64,000 nt of DNA. Origin: an uncultured Sphingomonadales bacterium. GTDB lineage: Bacteria > Pseudomonadota > Alphaproteobacteria > Sphingomonadales > Rhodothalassiaceae. The notes under the pieces are model-generated. The model did no database searches. It was given only the letters and a program-made list of their open reading frames with translations, and was not told where the DNA came from. The position numbers were made by a program, and so were the translations under genes. This document shows, one piece after another, positions 55,087 through 63,957 of this stretch. The stretch is from contig CANMND010000002.1 in the NCBI GenBank assembly GCA_947499155.1, positions 310,001-374,000 of the forward strand, given 5' to 3'. The stretch's first letter is position 1; each line of letters opens with the position of its first letter.

Positions 55087-55630
55087 GTATCACCTCCACG
55101 CCTGGACTTTTATCCGTCAGTTTGCGACGATCTTCAAAAGGAATAGGAGCATTCCTTCGGCGGCGATCAGGACCAAAATAGTCTTTGGTATGAACAAATT
55201 GCCGCTGCCTCTCAATAATTGAGATGAGCTTTTCGCCTATGGCCTGAATGGTAAAAGGTTTGGCCAGAAATTCTGTCACGCCCAGGTCGCGGGCTTCCTG
55301 CACCCTTTTGGGTTCGGAAAATCCAGTGATCATTATGAAGGGTATAAAGCGGTCGGGACTGTCCTTGTGCCGCCTGATCCAACGCAGCAAAATCATTCCA
55401 TCCACGGGGGACATCTGCCAGTTGGAAATCACCACATCGACTTCCTGTGTTCCCACTGACATAGGGTCACTCTTGACCTTTTGCATAAATTCAATCGCAT
55501 CGCCGCCATGATCGACAGCATTAACTTTACCGACGCCTAATATGCGTAAGGAGTTGATCAAGAGCGAACGGATGAACAGGCTGTCTTCAACAATCAGGAC
55601 ACTCAATCGTTCGAAATCATAATTCGCCAT
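55079..55630 (-). CDS. receiver-domain protein lacking the phospho-acceptor aspartate
   Basis: 183 residues. A CheY-like fold: VLIVEDSLFIRSLL has acidic E15/D16, ITGFSE carries the Thr/Ser and LAKPFT the Lys. At the position of the phospho-accepting Asp there is Asn (VVISNWQMSPVDG, N70; codon at 55421-55423). The C-terminal tail of about 50 residues is rich in Arg and basic residues (DYFGPDRRRRNAP). It should not be phosphorylated in the usual way, so it may act as a constitutive or scaffold partner of the overlapping Hpt protein. Confidence 0.85.
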   Translation of the reverse strand: MANYDFERLSVLIVEDSLFIRSLLINSLRILGVGKVNAVDHGGDAIEFMQKVKSDPMSVGTQEVDVVISNWQMSPVDGMILLRWIRRHKDSPDRFIPFIMITGFSEPKRVQEARDLGVTEFLAKPFTIQAIGEKLISIIERQRQFVHTKDYFGPDRRRRNAPIPFEDRRKLTDKSPGVEVIRG

Positions 55631-55735
55631 TCAATCCGCCATATTATCCAAAGTTCTGCAAAGCACGCATAGTTTCATGACTACAGGGGCAGAATTAGCT
55701 TGATGACGGTAAACAAACTAATAACAGGCCACAAT

Positions 55736-56056
55736 TTACAGGACCAGAACGCTAGCCTTTAAACGCTTAAGTTCTGTTTTTAGCAATGAGACTGCATCTG
55801 CCTTTGTTCCAACATATGTGCCCTGCTCCAGGGAACTCGCCATTAAGGCTATTGGGGTTGCCCCTATGGATAGGGCCGCACCCCGCAATCTGTGGGCAGC
55901 GGCTTTCAACGCCTCACCCTCATGACGCTGTATCGCATCGAGATATTGAGGAAGCTGCGATACAAACAGGTCAAGAACTTCTTTTTGCAAGTCCTTGTCT
56001 CCCTCCGTCGCACTTTCAAGGAGAGAAATGTCGATTGGTAAATTATGTTCGCTCAT
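55736..56056 (-). CDS. Hpt domain protein
   Basis: 106 residues, four-helix bundle. The phospho-accepting H55 lies in KAAAHRLRGAALSIGAT (HxLRG instead of the more common HxLKG). It is a stand-alone phosphotransfer domain. It lies 105 bases upstream of the pseudo-receiver gene on the same strand, so the three small signalling genes may form one unit. It is divergent from the coiled-coil protein gene. Confidence 0.8.
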   Translation of the reverse strand: MSEHNLPIDISLLESATEGDKDLQKEVLDLFVSQLPQYLDAIQRHEGEALKAAAHRLRGAALSIGATPIALMASSLEQGTYVGTKADAVSLLKTELKRLKASVLVL

Positions 56057-56190
56057 GCCGTTCCTTTATGTCATTTTACAAATATGCGATAAAAAGTGAC
56101 TGATTTTATAGAATTTGATGCTATCGCTGTGTAATCGATGTCTTATGCTAGATATAATTATCTGCAATCTTCATTATCCAGGATGAATAC

Positions 56191-58938
56191 ATGAATGCCA
56201 AACTGGATTTTCAAACTCCGCCCCATAGTCCAGCATCTGATACAGAGCCAACATCTGATACAGAGGAAGTGGCTGCAATAATGCCTGTAACCGGGCGACG
56301 GCTATGGCCCTTGATCGGCGCTGCCATTCTCAGTCTTTCATGGCTGGGTGCCGCAGGGTTCGCCGGTTGGCGAGCGGGACTTTTTGACAAGAGTCAGGGA
56401 CTGGCACTGGTGGATATGGCTGCTCTCGTTGCAGGGATTCTGGCCCCTGTTGCCATCTTCTGGCTGATTGCCCTGGTTTTTCAAAGGACTGATCCGCTAC
56501 TGGAACGGCGCCTTGCCGTCGCTCAAGGCATGAACAGAGCGCTCGCACCTATTGAACATGCAGAACACCGGCTTGACCAATTGCTGAACCGGATCAGACG
56601 CGATATGGACCACATAGAGGCGGCAGTCGACCTGGCCGCCAGCCGTATCGATAGTCTTGAAGAACGTTTCAAAAGCGAGATCGCCGACCTTTTTTCCGCA
56701 ACTGCGGATGCTGAGGCCAAAAGTACCAGCATACGCAATATTCTCGGAAACGAACGTGAAGCTCTGACCGCCATCAATGATGCCATAGGGGACCGTCTGG
56801 ATGCCGCAGAAGCTGCCGCCCTGTCCTTTTCCGAGAAACTGGAACTGGCCAGTGTGTCCGCTGAGAGTACCATGTCTGACATCGGTGCGCGTCTCGACAG
56901 CCACACTGCGACTCTCTCTGAAAGCACGTCACAGGCCGCATCAGAACTGACAGCAGCAGATCATGTCCTGGCCGACCGTTTACAGGCACTTGATACGCTG
57001 TCAACTGACCTGAAAGGGCGCTTGTCTGGTATAACTGACAAAATTGATGAAAAGCTTGATAGTCTGAAAACAAAGATGTCAGAGCTTGATACACTTGACA
57101 GCCAGCTATCAGAGCGTCTGGAAGACCGGCACGGGCGTCTTGCCTATCTCGCTGAGACGTCTGAAACCGATGCACATCGTATCGCTGATGCCTTGATCAA
57201 AAACAGTGATTATCTGATGGAAAAGGCCGATGACGCCTTGGGTCGCAGTGAAAGCGCCAGTCAGGCCATCGCACATCAGGTATCGGAAATCGATGTCCTT
57301 ATATCCGGCACAATCGAGAAGGCCCGCACCCAGTTTAAAATGCTGTCGGAAACACTGTCCGATCAGGCCCATGAAGCACAGACCATCACCCGAAAGCAGG
57401 CAGACGACCTGATGGAGCGGGTAAAAAGCGCCATCTCCGGTTTTGACGAGCAGCTTTCTGCATTTGATGAGCGGGCCAGGCAAGCAGGAGACCGCATAGC
57501 AGAACATATCGGCAGCCTGAAAGGCGATTTCGACCACGAGGCGAGCGCTGTTGAAGACCGAGCCTCTCGAAGTGTCGAAGAACTGGGAAGGCTTGCGACC
57601 ATGCTGGCCGACCATGCGGAAATCATAGCATCAGCCGCAGGTGAAGCCGCCCGTAATATGGGTGAAGCCGGTGAACGCATGGATGAACGCACCACCAATC
57701 TTGGACAAGTCCTTGAAGATATGCGTCGCCGTATTGATGAGGTATCAAATCGGCTTGAAGCAGAGCGTGGCGCCCTTGCCGCCACCTCTGAGGCCAGCGC
57801 CAACACAGTCCTTGATGCAGCAGAACGTTTCCGCACGCAAACTGATGCACTGGGCAAACATGCAGATGACGCGACCAGTCGCATGCGGGAAAACACCGAA
57901 CTGCTGGGCGCGGAAATCAGCCGCATCGACGAACAGGGCCGGGAAACTGCGCAAGGCCTTGATGAAAGTGTACGCCGATTGAAGGCAGAAGGTGCGGGCC
58001 TTATGGACACCTTGGAAAAGTCCTCCCAGTCCCTTGGTCAGGCCGCAACGGCCTTTGGTGGTGAGCGCGAGCGGATACTGGCTGATACCGCTGCGGCTGC
58101 CGAGCGCTTGCAAGAAGCGGCTGATCGTGTTGGCACTCAAGCAGAGCAACTGCGCCAGGCAGGAGACGGGACAGGCCGCCATCTTGACGGCATCGCCGGT
58201 CGCTTTGCCACTGCGGCTGAAAAAATTATCGAAGTCGCGAGCAAGGCTGAAAGCAATACCGGACAATCCATCGAAGCCTTTGAGGAGACTTTATCATCTG
58301 CCATCACCAAAGGGCTTCATGATGTAGGCCAAAGCATGGACACACTGAACACCATGTTCAGCGCCGAGGTGAGCGATCTGGAAAAGCGCGTAACCAAAAG
58401 TATTGATGAAACAGTCAATGTCTTGCGGCGGGCGGCATCGGAAGCCGGTACGGAAAGCGAACGCATGGCGGCAAGGTTGTCTGAACAGTCTGACCGGCTG
58501 GTTAATCGCGCCAACAGCTTTCTTAGCAAATCTGAAGAGATTGAACGCCGGATCCTTGCATCCTCAAAGGATGAGTTCGTAAGAACATCCTCGCTACTTA
58601 TTGAAAGCCTGCAGTCAGCATCGGTTGATATCGACAAGATCCTTGCACTGGAAGTCCCTGACGACGTGTGGCAGCGCTATCTCTCAGGCGACAGGTCGAT
58701 ATTTTCACGCCGGACCGTACGCCTCGCCGACAATAAATCCCGCAAACGGATCACAGAAATGTTTGAAACGGACCGGGAGTTCCGTGATACCGTATTGAAG
58801 TTTTTCCGGGATTTTGAGTCACTGATGGAACAGGTAGCCGGGCGCGACAAACACAGCGCCTTGTCTGTTTCCCTGATTTCATCGGATATGGGCAAGCTTT
58901 ATGTCCTGCTCGCACAATCTCTTAAGAAAATTCAGTAA
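56191..58938 (+). CDS. large membrane-anchored coiled-coil protein (TipN-like)
   Basis: 915 residues. Two membrane segments (about 38-60 and 71-96) are followed by about 700 residues of Ala/Glu/Asp/Leu-rich heptad-repeat coiled coil, and a conserved-looking C-terminal region (residues about 810-915; LALEVPDDVWQRYLSGDRSI, SSDMGKLYVLLAQSL). The N-terminus has an acidic 18-base duplication (two SDTE units, 56234-56265). This architecture, two N-terminal TMs then a long coiled coil, matches the polarity protein TipN of Caulobacter in size and layout; identity is inferred, not proven. Other membrane coiled-coil proteins are possible. Confidence 0.75.
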   Translation: MNAKLDFQTPPHSPASDTEPTSDTEEVAAIMPVTGRRLWPLIGAAILSLSWLGAAGFAGWRAGLFDKSQGLALVDMAALVAGILAPVAIFWLIALVFQRTDPLLERRLAVAQGMNRALAPIEHAEHRLDQLLNRIRRDMDHIEAAVDLAASRIDSLEERFKSEIADLFSATADAEAKSTSIRNILGNEREALTAINDAIGDRLDAAEAAALSFSEKLELASVSAESTMSDIGARLDSHTATLSESTSQAASELTAADHVLADRLQALDTLSTDLKGRLSGITDKIDEKLDSLKTKMSELDTLDSQLSERLEDRHGRLAYLAETSETDAHRIADALIKNSDYLMEKADDALGRSESASQAIAHQVSEIDVLISGTIEKARTQFKMLSETLSDQAHEAQTITRKQADDLMERVKSAISGFDEQLSAFDERARQAGDRIAEHIGSLKGDFDHEASAVEDRASRSVEELGRLATMLADHAEIIASAAGEAARNMGEAGERMDERTTNLGQVLEDMRRRIDEVSNRLEAERGALAATSEASANTVLDAAERFRTQTDALGKHADDATSRMRENTELLGAEISRIDEQGRETAQGLDESVRRLKAEGAGLMDTLEKSSQSLGQAATAFGGERERILADTAAAAERLQEAADRVGTQAEQLRQAGDGTGRHLDGIAGRFATAAEKIIEVASKAESNTGQSIEAFEETLSSAITKGLHDVGQSMDTLNTMFSAEVSDLEKRVTKSIDETVNVLRRAASEAGTESERMAARLSEQSDRLVNRANSFLSKSEEIERRILASSKDEFVRTSSLLIESLQSASVDIDKILALEVPDDVWQRYLSGDRSIFSRRTVRLADNKSRKRITEMFETDREFRDTVLKFFRDFESLMEQVAGRDKHSALSVSLISSDMGKLYVLLAQSLKKIQ

Positions 58939-58965
58939 TATACTATAAAAAAAGAGCTTTTATCT

Positions 58966-60057
58966 ATGGGGGAAGGGATTAATAAAGGGATTGCAGTTCT
59001 TGCTCTCCTGATGACGGGTGCATGCTCCGGCGCAAATGAAAACCCCACTGACAACAGCGATAAGGAAGACGGAAAGCTGGCTGAACCCACAATCCGCTGG
59101 CGCATGGCGTCCACCTTTCCTTCCAGTCTCACTATCCTTGGTACCATGGGCAAAAGGGTTGAAACCCTCTCTCGCGACATTTCCGGTGGATCGATTGAGA
59201 TCAAATTCTATGAGCCCGGTGCGCTCACCCCGCCGTTTGAGATTTTTGATGCTGTTTCTTATGGCGCGATCGAGGCGGGCTGGTCCACATCCGGCTATTG
59301 GGCTGGGAGAGAGCCTGCCCTGCAATTGTTTTCCGCCATTCCCTTCGGGCCATCGGCTGCAGAATATCTTGCCTGGTATGACCATGCCGGTGGTCGTGCC
59401 CTGTTTGAAAAGATCTATCACCGCAACAACATTCACGGTCTGATCTGCGGCATTTCCCCGCCTGAGGCCGCTGGCTGGTACAAAAAGCCCATTGAAAAAG
59501 TCTCTGATTTCAAGGGCCTCAAAATCCGTTTTTTCGGACTTGGTGGCAAAGTTCTGGAAAAACTGGGGGCATCCGTTCAGCTTTTATCAGGGGGTGACAT
59601 CTTTCCGGCCCTAGAACTGGGCACCATAGACGGAACGGAATTTTCCGTACCGGCAGTCGATCTTAAAATGGGTTTTTATCAGGCTGCCAAACACTATTAT
59701 TTTCCCGGCTGGCACCAACAAAGCACGTTTTATGAGTTGATGATCAATCTCGATATCTGGCGCGAACTTTCTCCCCTGCACAAGGCTCAGATTGAGGCTG
59801 TCTGTTCCACAAATATCCGCTACGGCCTGTCAGAAGGTGAGGCCCTTCAGGTGGAAGCAATGGCTGAATTAGAGGAAAAGGGCGTAATCTTCCACACATG
59901 GTCGCCTGAAATTCTGGAAGCCTTAAGACAAGCCTGGACTGAGGTGGCACAGGAACTGTCGGACGAGGACCCCGACTTTGCTCATGGCCTTCAAAGCCTC
60001 AATGAGTTTCGCGATGCCCATAAACAGTGGCAAAGCCGTGGCTATCTGAAGGACTGA
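58966..60057 (+). CDS. TRAP transporter substrate-binding protein (DctP family)
   Basis: 363 residues. The N-terminus resembles a lipoprotein signal (LLMTGAC) followed by an Asp/Glu/Asn-rich linker; most DctP proteins are free periplasmic proteins. The TRAP binding-protein fold shows in WRMASTFPSSLTI, GISPPEAAGWYKKPI, GLKIRFFGLGGKVLEKLG and a TxDGTEFSVPA-type ligand loop. The Arg in KIRFFG is in the position of the conserved carboxylate-binding arginine. Probably binds a keto or other organic acid. dctQ starts 3 bases after the stop. Confidence 0.85.
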   Translation: MGEGINKGIAVLALLMTGACSGANENPTDNSDKEDGKLAEPTIRWRMASTFPSSLTILGTMGKRVETLSRDISGGSIEIKFYEPGALTPPFEIFDAVSYGAIEAGWSTSGYWAGREPALQLFSAIPFGPSAAEYLAWYDHAGGRALFEKIYHRNNIHGLICGISPPEAAGWYKKPIEKVSDFKGLKIRFFGLGGKVLEKLGASVQLLSGGDIFPALELGTIDGTEFSVPAVDLKMGFYQAAKHYYFPGWHQQSTFYELMINLDIWRELSPLHKAQIEAVCSTNIRYGLSEGEALQVEAMAELEEKGVIFHTWSPEILEALRQAWTEVAQELSDEDPDFAHGLQSLNEFRDAHKQWQSRGYLKD

Positions 60058-60060
60058 GCC

Positions 60061-60642
60061 ATGGGCCGACGGGTACTTTACATCGCACACGGCATGGAGC
60101 GGCTTGTCACAGTCGTCGGCCGCCTGTCTGGCTGGCTAATGCTGGCTTTGATGGCCGTGATCGTTATCGATGTTCTCCTTCGTCGCTGGTTTGTCATTGG
60201 TTCCACAGCACTTCAGGAACTGGAATGGCACCTGCATGGCGCCTTGTTCCTGCTGACCCTTGGCTATGCCTATTTGCGTGGTGCCCATGTTCGGATAGAA
60301 CTGATTCACGAACGCTTGGCTCCTCGTAAAAAAGCCTGGATTGAGTTTGGCGGCCTTCTCCTTGCCCTGCTTCCCTATTGCATCGCTATTATGTGGTTTG
60401 GCAGTGATTATGCGGCCCGCGCCTTCATCATCGGGGAAAGCAGCCCGTCTCCCGCTGGCCTGCCTTCGCGCTGGATCATTAAATCCATTCTTCTGATCGG
60501 TTTTGCCTTGCTTGGCCTTGCGGGACTCGCCCGCCTTATCCGCGTCAGTGTGTTTTTATTTGGCCCGCCAGAGCTTGCCAATGACACCGGCTTTGCCAGT
60601 GGAGACGTTGGAGAGATCAGGTTGGAAGACAACCGCACATGA
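60061..60642 (+). CDS. TRAP transporter small permease (DctQ family)
   Basis: 193 residues with four membrane segments, containing the DctQ pattern (VIVIDVLLRRWFVIGSTALQ, with the WxxxG-like GSTALQELEWHLHGA and LIHERLAPRKKA). Small membrane subunit of the TRAP transporter. It starts 3 bases after dctP and its stop overlaps the dctM start by 4 bases (ATGA). Confidence 0.87.
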   Translation: MGRRVLYIAHGMERLVTVVGRLSGWLMLALMAVIVIDVLLRRWFVIGSTALQELEWHLHGALFLLTLGYAYLRGAHVRIELIHERLAPRKKAWIEFGGLLLALLPYCIAIMWFGSDYAARAFIIGESSPSPAGLPSRWIIKSILLIGFALLGLAGLARLIRVSVFLFGPPELANDTGFASGDVGEIRLEDNRT

Positions 60643-61997
60643 TTGAATTCCTTCCTCTTTTGATGTTTGCAGCCCTTGCGGTCTTTTTGTTTAGTGGCTT
60701 TCCGGTTGCGTTCGTTTTGGGCGGGCTTGGGCTTGCCTTTTGGTTGCTGGCGGTCCTGCTCGGCCTTGAAAATCCGCTCAGTTTCTTTCTGGTAGTGGGG
60801 CGAATTTTTGGGGGCGTGGTCAATAATCTGGTGCTGGTTGCAATCCCCATGTTCATTTTCATGGGCACTGTGCTGGAGAAAAGCGGCATCGCCCATGATC
60901 TTCTGGCAGCATTGGGGGTTCTCACCAGACGCGTTCCCGGCGGTCTCGCCCTTTCCGTCACACTCATAGGTGTTATCATGGCGGCCACCACCGGCATAAT
61001 AGGGGCAAGCGTTGTCATGATGACCTTGCTCGCTTTGCCTGTCATGGTGAACCAGGGCTATGACAAGGCACTGGCGAGCGGCACGATTGCTGCGTCAGGA
61101 ACCTTGGGCATATTGCTTCCCCCATCAATCATGCTTGTGGTGATGGCCGACCTTTTATCCATATCGGTTGGCAGCCTGTTCATGGCAGCCGTCATTCCGG
61201 GCCTGATCCTGTCTGCCCTTTATCTGTTTTATATCGTGGTAAGGACCAGCATTTCCCCGCAAATGGCGCCCCCCCTGCCCTTGTCGGAAGGGCCAGACGG
61301 TATTCGTGCGCTCTTGGGCCTTGTTCTTAAAAGCTTTATGCCCCCGGTTATTCTCATAGCCTTGGTGCTGGGGTCGATCTTTGGCGGTATTGCAACGCCC
61401 ACAGAAGCAAGTGGCCTGGGAGCAGCCGGGGCCTTGGCCCTTGCCCTCCTTAAGCGGAAAATGTCTTGGATGACATTAAAGGCCGTGATCGATCAATCAA
61501 CACTGACGACTGCAATGCTGTTTGGCATTTTTGTTGGTGCCACGGCCTTTTCCTATGTCTTTGCCCTTCTTGGCGGGCACGGCATGATCGTTGATCTGGT
61601 AGCATCGATGGGTGCGGGGCCATGGGGTGTACTTTTCATCCTGATGGCTATGGTGTTTATCCTTGGCTTTTTCTTTGACTGGATCGAAATCACATTGATC
61701 ATCCTGCCGGTTTTTGCCCCGGTGATTGCCGCCCTTGATTTTTCTACCCATGTCGCCTGGCCGGAAATGACCGTCATATGGTTCGCTATCCTGATGGCGG
61801 TTAATCTTCAAACCAGCTTCCTGACGCCACCTTTCGGATTTGCCCTGTTCTATATGAAGGGCTCTGCACCCAAAGAGGTCAAAATTCAGCATATCTATAA
61901 AGGCATTATCCCGTTTATCGCTTTGCAGATCATTGGCTTGCTGATGATTGTAGCCTGGCCTGAAATCGCCCTTTGGCTGCCCGCTCAAATGGAATAA
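60639..61997 (+). CDS. TRAP transporter large permease (DctM family)
   Basis: 452 residues with about twelve membrane segments. Typical DctM elements are present: AIPMFIFMGTVLEKSGIA, the GTLGILLPPSIMLVVMADLL hairpin region and the TPTEASGLGAAGALALAL motif. It forms the sodium- or proton-coupled transport channel with DctQ. Overlaps dctQ by 4 bases. The downstream acyl-CoA dehydrogenase lies 78 bases later and may be co-transcribed, which would hint at uptake of an organic acid or acyl substrate. Confidence 0.93.
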   Translation: MIEFLPLLMFAALAVFLFSGFPVAFVLGGLGLAFWLLAVLLGLENPLSFFLVVGRIFGGVVNNLVLVAIPMFIFMGTVLEKSGIAHDLLAALGVLTRRVPGGLALSVTLIGVIMAATTGIIGASVVMMTLLALPVMVNQGYDKALASGTIAASGTLGILLPPSIMLVVMADLLSISVGSLFMAAVIPGLILSALYLFYIVVRTSISPQMAPPLPLSEGPDGIRALLGLVLKSFMPPVILIALVLGSIFGGIATPTEASGLGAAGALALALLKRKMSWMTLKAVIDQSTLTTAMLFGIFVGATAFSYVFALLGGHGMIVDLVASMGAGPWGVLFILMAMVFILGFFFDWIEITLIILPVFAPVIAALDFSTHVAWPEMTVIWFAILMAVNLQTSFLTPPFGFALFYMKGSAPKEVKIQHIYKGIIPFIALQIIGLLMIVAWPEIALWLPAQME

Positions 61998-62075
61998 CCA
62001 CCTGCGACCAAAGAAGGACTGGGCACCCTGCCTGTTCAATGCGAAAAGGCAAAGTCAGCCCATACGGAGTTTTCC

Positions 62076-63875
62076 ATGAACCGAATTATCAATCGTCGCG
62101 ACCTTGATTTTCAACTTTATGAACTTTTCGATTTGGAAGGCCTGTCCGCCTTTCCCCGCTTTCAGGACCATGACAAGGCAAGCTATCAGGCAGCGATTGA
62201 TGCAGCGGAACGGCTGGCACTGGAAAAATTCCTGCCCCATGCCGCAAAAGCCGATGAAAACGAGCCGCAGATCAAGGATGGCAAGGTTAGCCTTATTCCT
62301 GAGATCAAGGAGGCATTGGACGCCTATATAGCCGGCGGCTTTCATCTTGCACATGTGGACGAGGCTGAAGGCGGCATGCAGGTGCCTCATATGGTAAGCC
62401 AAGCCATAGCCGCACTCTTTACCGGAGCAAACGCATCCACAGCCGCTTATGCATTTCTTAGCAATGCCGCTGCAAACCTTCTTGATGCCTATGGCAGGGA
62501 TGACCAAAAAGAACGCTTCTTAAAGCCCATGCGGGAGGGGCGCTATTTTGGCACCATGTGCCTGTCTGAACCCCAGGCAGGATCGTCCTTGGCGGATATC
62601 AAAACGACAGCGACAAAACAGCCGAACGGCAGTTATGCGATCCGTGGCACCAAAATGTGGATATCAGCGGGAGATCATGACCTCACGGACAATATCGTCC
62701 ATCTGGTCCTTGCCCGATGCTCTGACGCGCCAAAAGGTGTGAAGGGCCTGTCCCTGTTCATCGTGCCCAAATTCAAAGTTTCGGCTAGTGGCGGTGAGGC
62801 TGCAATCAATGATGTAAGCCTTGTGGGGCTGAACCATAAGATGGGCTATCGCGGCACGACCAATTGTGTCCTTAATTTTGGTGAAGCCGGATCATGTGAA
62901 GGCAGTATCATCGGCGAGCCGGGACAAGGGCTGGCCATCATGTTCCACATGATGAATGAAGCACGTATCGGTGTTGGACTTGGGGCGACCATGCTTGGCA
63001 CACATGGTTATCTTTATTCTCTGCACTATGCAAAAGAACGCCTGCAGGGCCGCCCCACTGGTTCATCTGATCCTGATCAGTCTCCCGTCCCGATCATCGA
63101 GCATGCCGATGTCCGGCGCATGCTTCTCACTCAAAAGGCTTATGTGGAAGGGGCCTTGTCCTTATGCCTTTATTGCGCCCGCCTGCTTGACCTTTCCCAG
63201 AATTCCCCTGATCAGGCGGAAAAGGACCGGGCCTCAGCCCTTCTTGACGTTTTGACGCCAATCGCCAAGGCATGGCCGTCAGAATATGGCGTCAAAGCCA
63301 ATGACCTCGCCATTCAGATACTGGGTGGTTATGGCTATAGCCGTGAATATCCGGTGGAGCGGCTTTATCGCGACAACCGCCTGAATCCCATTCATGAAGG
63401 CACCAATGGCATCCAAAGCCTTGATCTTTTAGGACGCAAAGTCCTGCTCAATGAGGGCGCGTCTTTTCGTCTGATCATGGAAGAAATCGGCAAGGCCATT
63501 GGTGAAGCAATGGAGCACAAAATTTTGGCCGATCTGGGTGCAGCCATGCAAGGGGCCGTGGAATTGCTATCCCGCGTGACGGTCAGGCTTGTCACCACTG
63601 CACATGAAGGGGATCAGACGCGCTTTCTCGCCAACTCACACACCTATCTTCAGATGACAGGCCATATCGTCATTGCCCATTTGTGGTTACGACAGGCCAG
63701 CATAGCAGCCAAAAATCTTGAAACTGCAACAGGAGATGAGCTGGATTTTTATATGGGAAAGATCATGGCCGCACGGTTTTTCTTCACCAGTGAATTGCCA
63801 GCGACCGGGCCTATGGCATCGTTTCTCGCATCCCTTGATACCACTGTTCTGGACATACCGGACGCAGGCTTTTAA
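62076..63875 (+). CDS. acyl-CoA dehydrogenase
   Basis: 599 residues, longer than typical short-chain ACADs (about 380) and of the FadE-like/ACAD-N extended type. The substrate-binding and FAD segment FGTMCLSEPQAGSSLADIKT and the WISAGDHDL motif are present; the catalytic Glu lies in NPIHEGTNGIQSLDLLGR. It oxidises acyl-CoA to the trans-2-enoyl-CoA and passes electrons to ETF. The chain-length preference is not clear. The C-terminal half contains an extra helical domain, as in the DUF1974-like or VLCAD type. Confidence 0.9.
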   Translation: MNRIINRRDLDFQLYELFDLEGLSAFPRFQDHDKASYQAAIDAAERLALEKFLPHAAKADENEPQIKDGKVSLIPEIKEALDAYIAGGFHLAHVDEAEGGMQVPHMVSQAIAALFTGANASTAAYAFLSNAAANLLDAYGRDDQKERFLKPMREGRYFGTMCLSEPQAGSSLADIKTTATKQPNGSYAIRGTKMWISAGDHDLTDNIVHLVLARCSDAPKGVKGLSLFIVPKFKVSASGGEAAINDVSLVGLNHKMGYRGTTNCVLNFGEAGSCEGSIIGEPGQGLAIMFHMMNEARIGVGLGATMLGTHGYLYSLHYAKERLQGRPTGSSDPDQSPVPIIEHADVRRMLLTQKAYVEGALSLCLYCARLLDLSQNSPDQAEKDRASALLDVLTPIAKAWPSEYGVKANDLAIQILGGYGYSREYPVERLYRDNRLNPIHEGTNGIQSLDLLGRKVLLNEGASFRLIMEEIGKAIGEAMEHKILADLGAAMQGAVELLSRVTVRLVTTAHEGDQTRFLANSHTYLQMTGHIVIAHLWLRQASIAAKNLETATGDELDFYMGKIMAARFFFTSELPATGPMASFLASLDTTVLDIPDAGF

Positions 63876-63904
63876 CAGACCATAAAACGCTCAGGCATAA
63901 AAAC

Positions 63905-63937
63905 AGGCCCCACATCCTTGACGCGGGTATGGGGCCT
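63905..63937 (-). terminator. rho-independent terminator of ssb
   Basis: AGGCCCCA (63905-63912) pairs with TGGGGCCT (63930-63937). On the minus strand the stem is followed by GTTTTT. It lies just downstream of the SSB stop. Confidence 0.85.
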
Positions 63938-63957
63938 GACACGTTCGCTGTGAATTC

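Noticed and set aside
57363-58010. 215-codon minus-strand open frame opposite the coiled-coil gene
   Set aside because: Ser/Arg-rich translation is a by-product of the biased codons of the coiled coil on the other strand.
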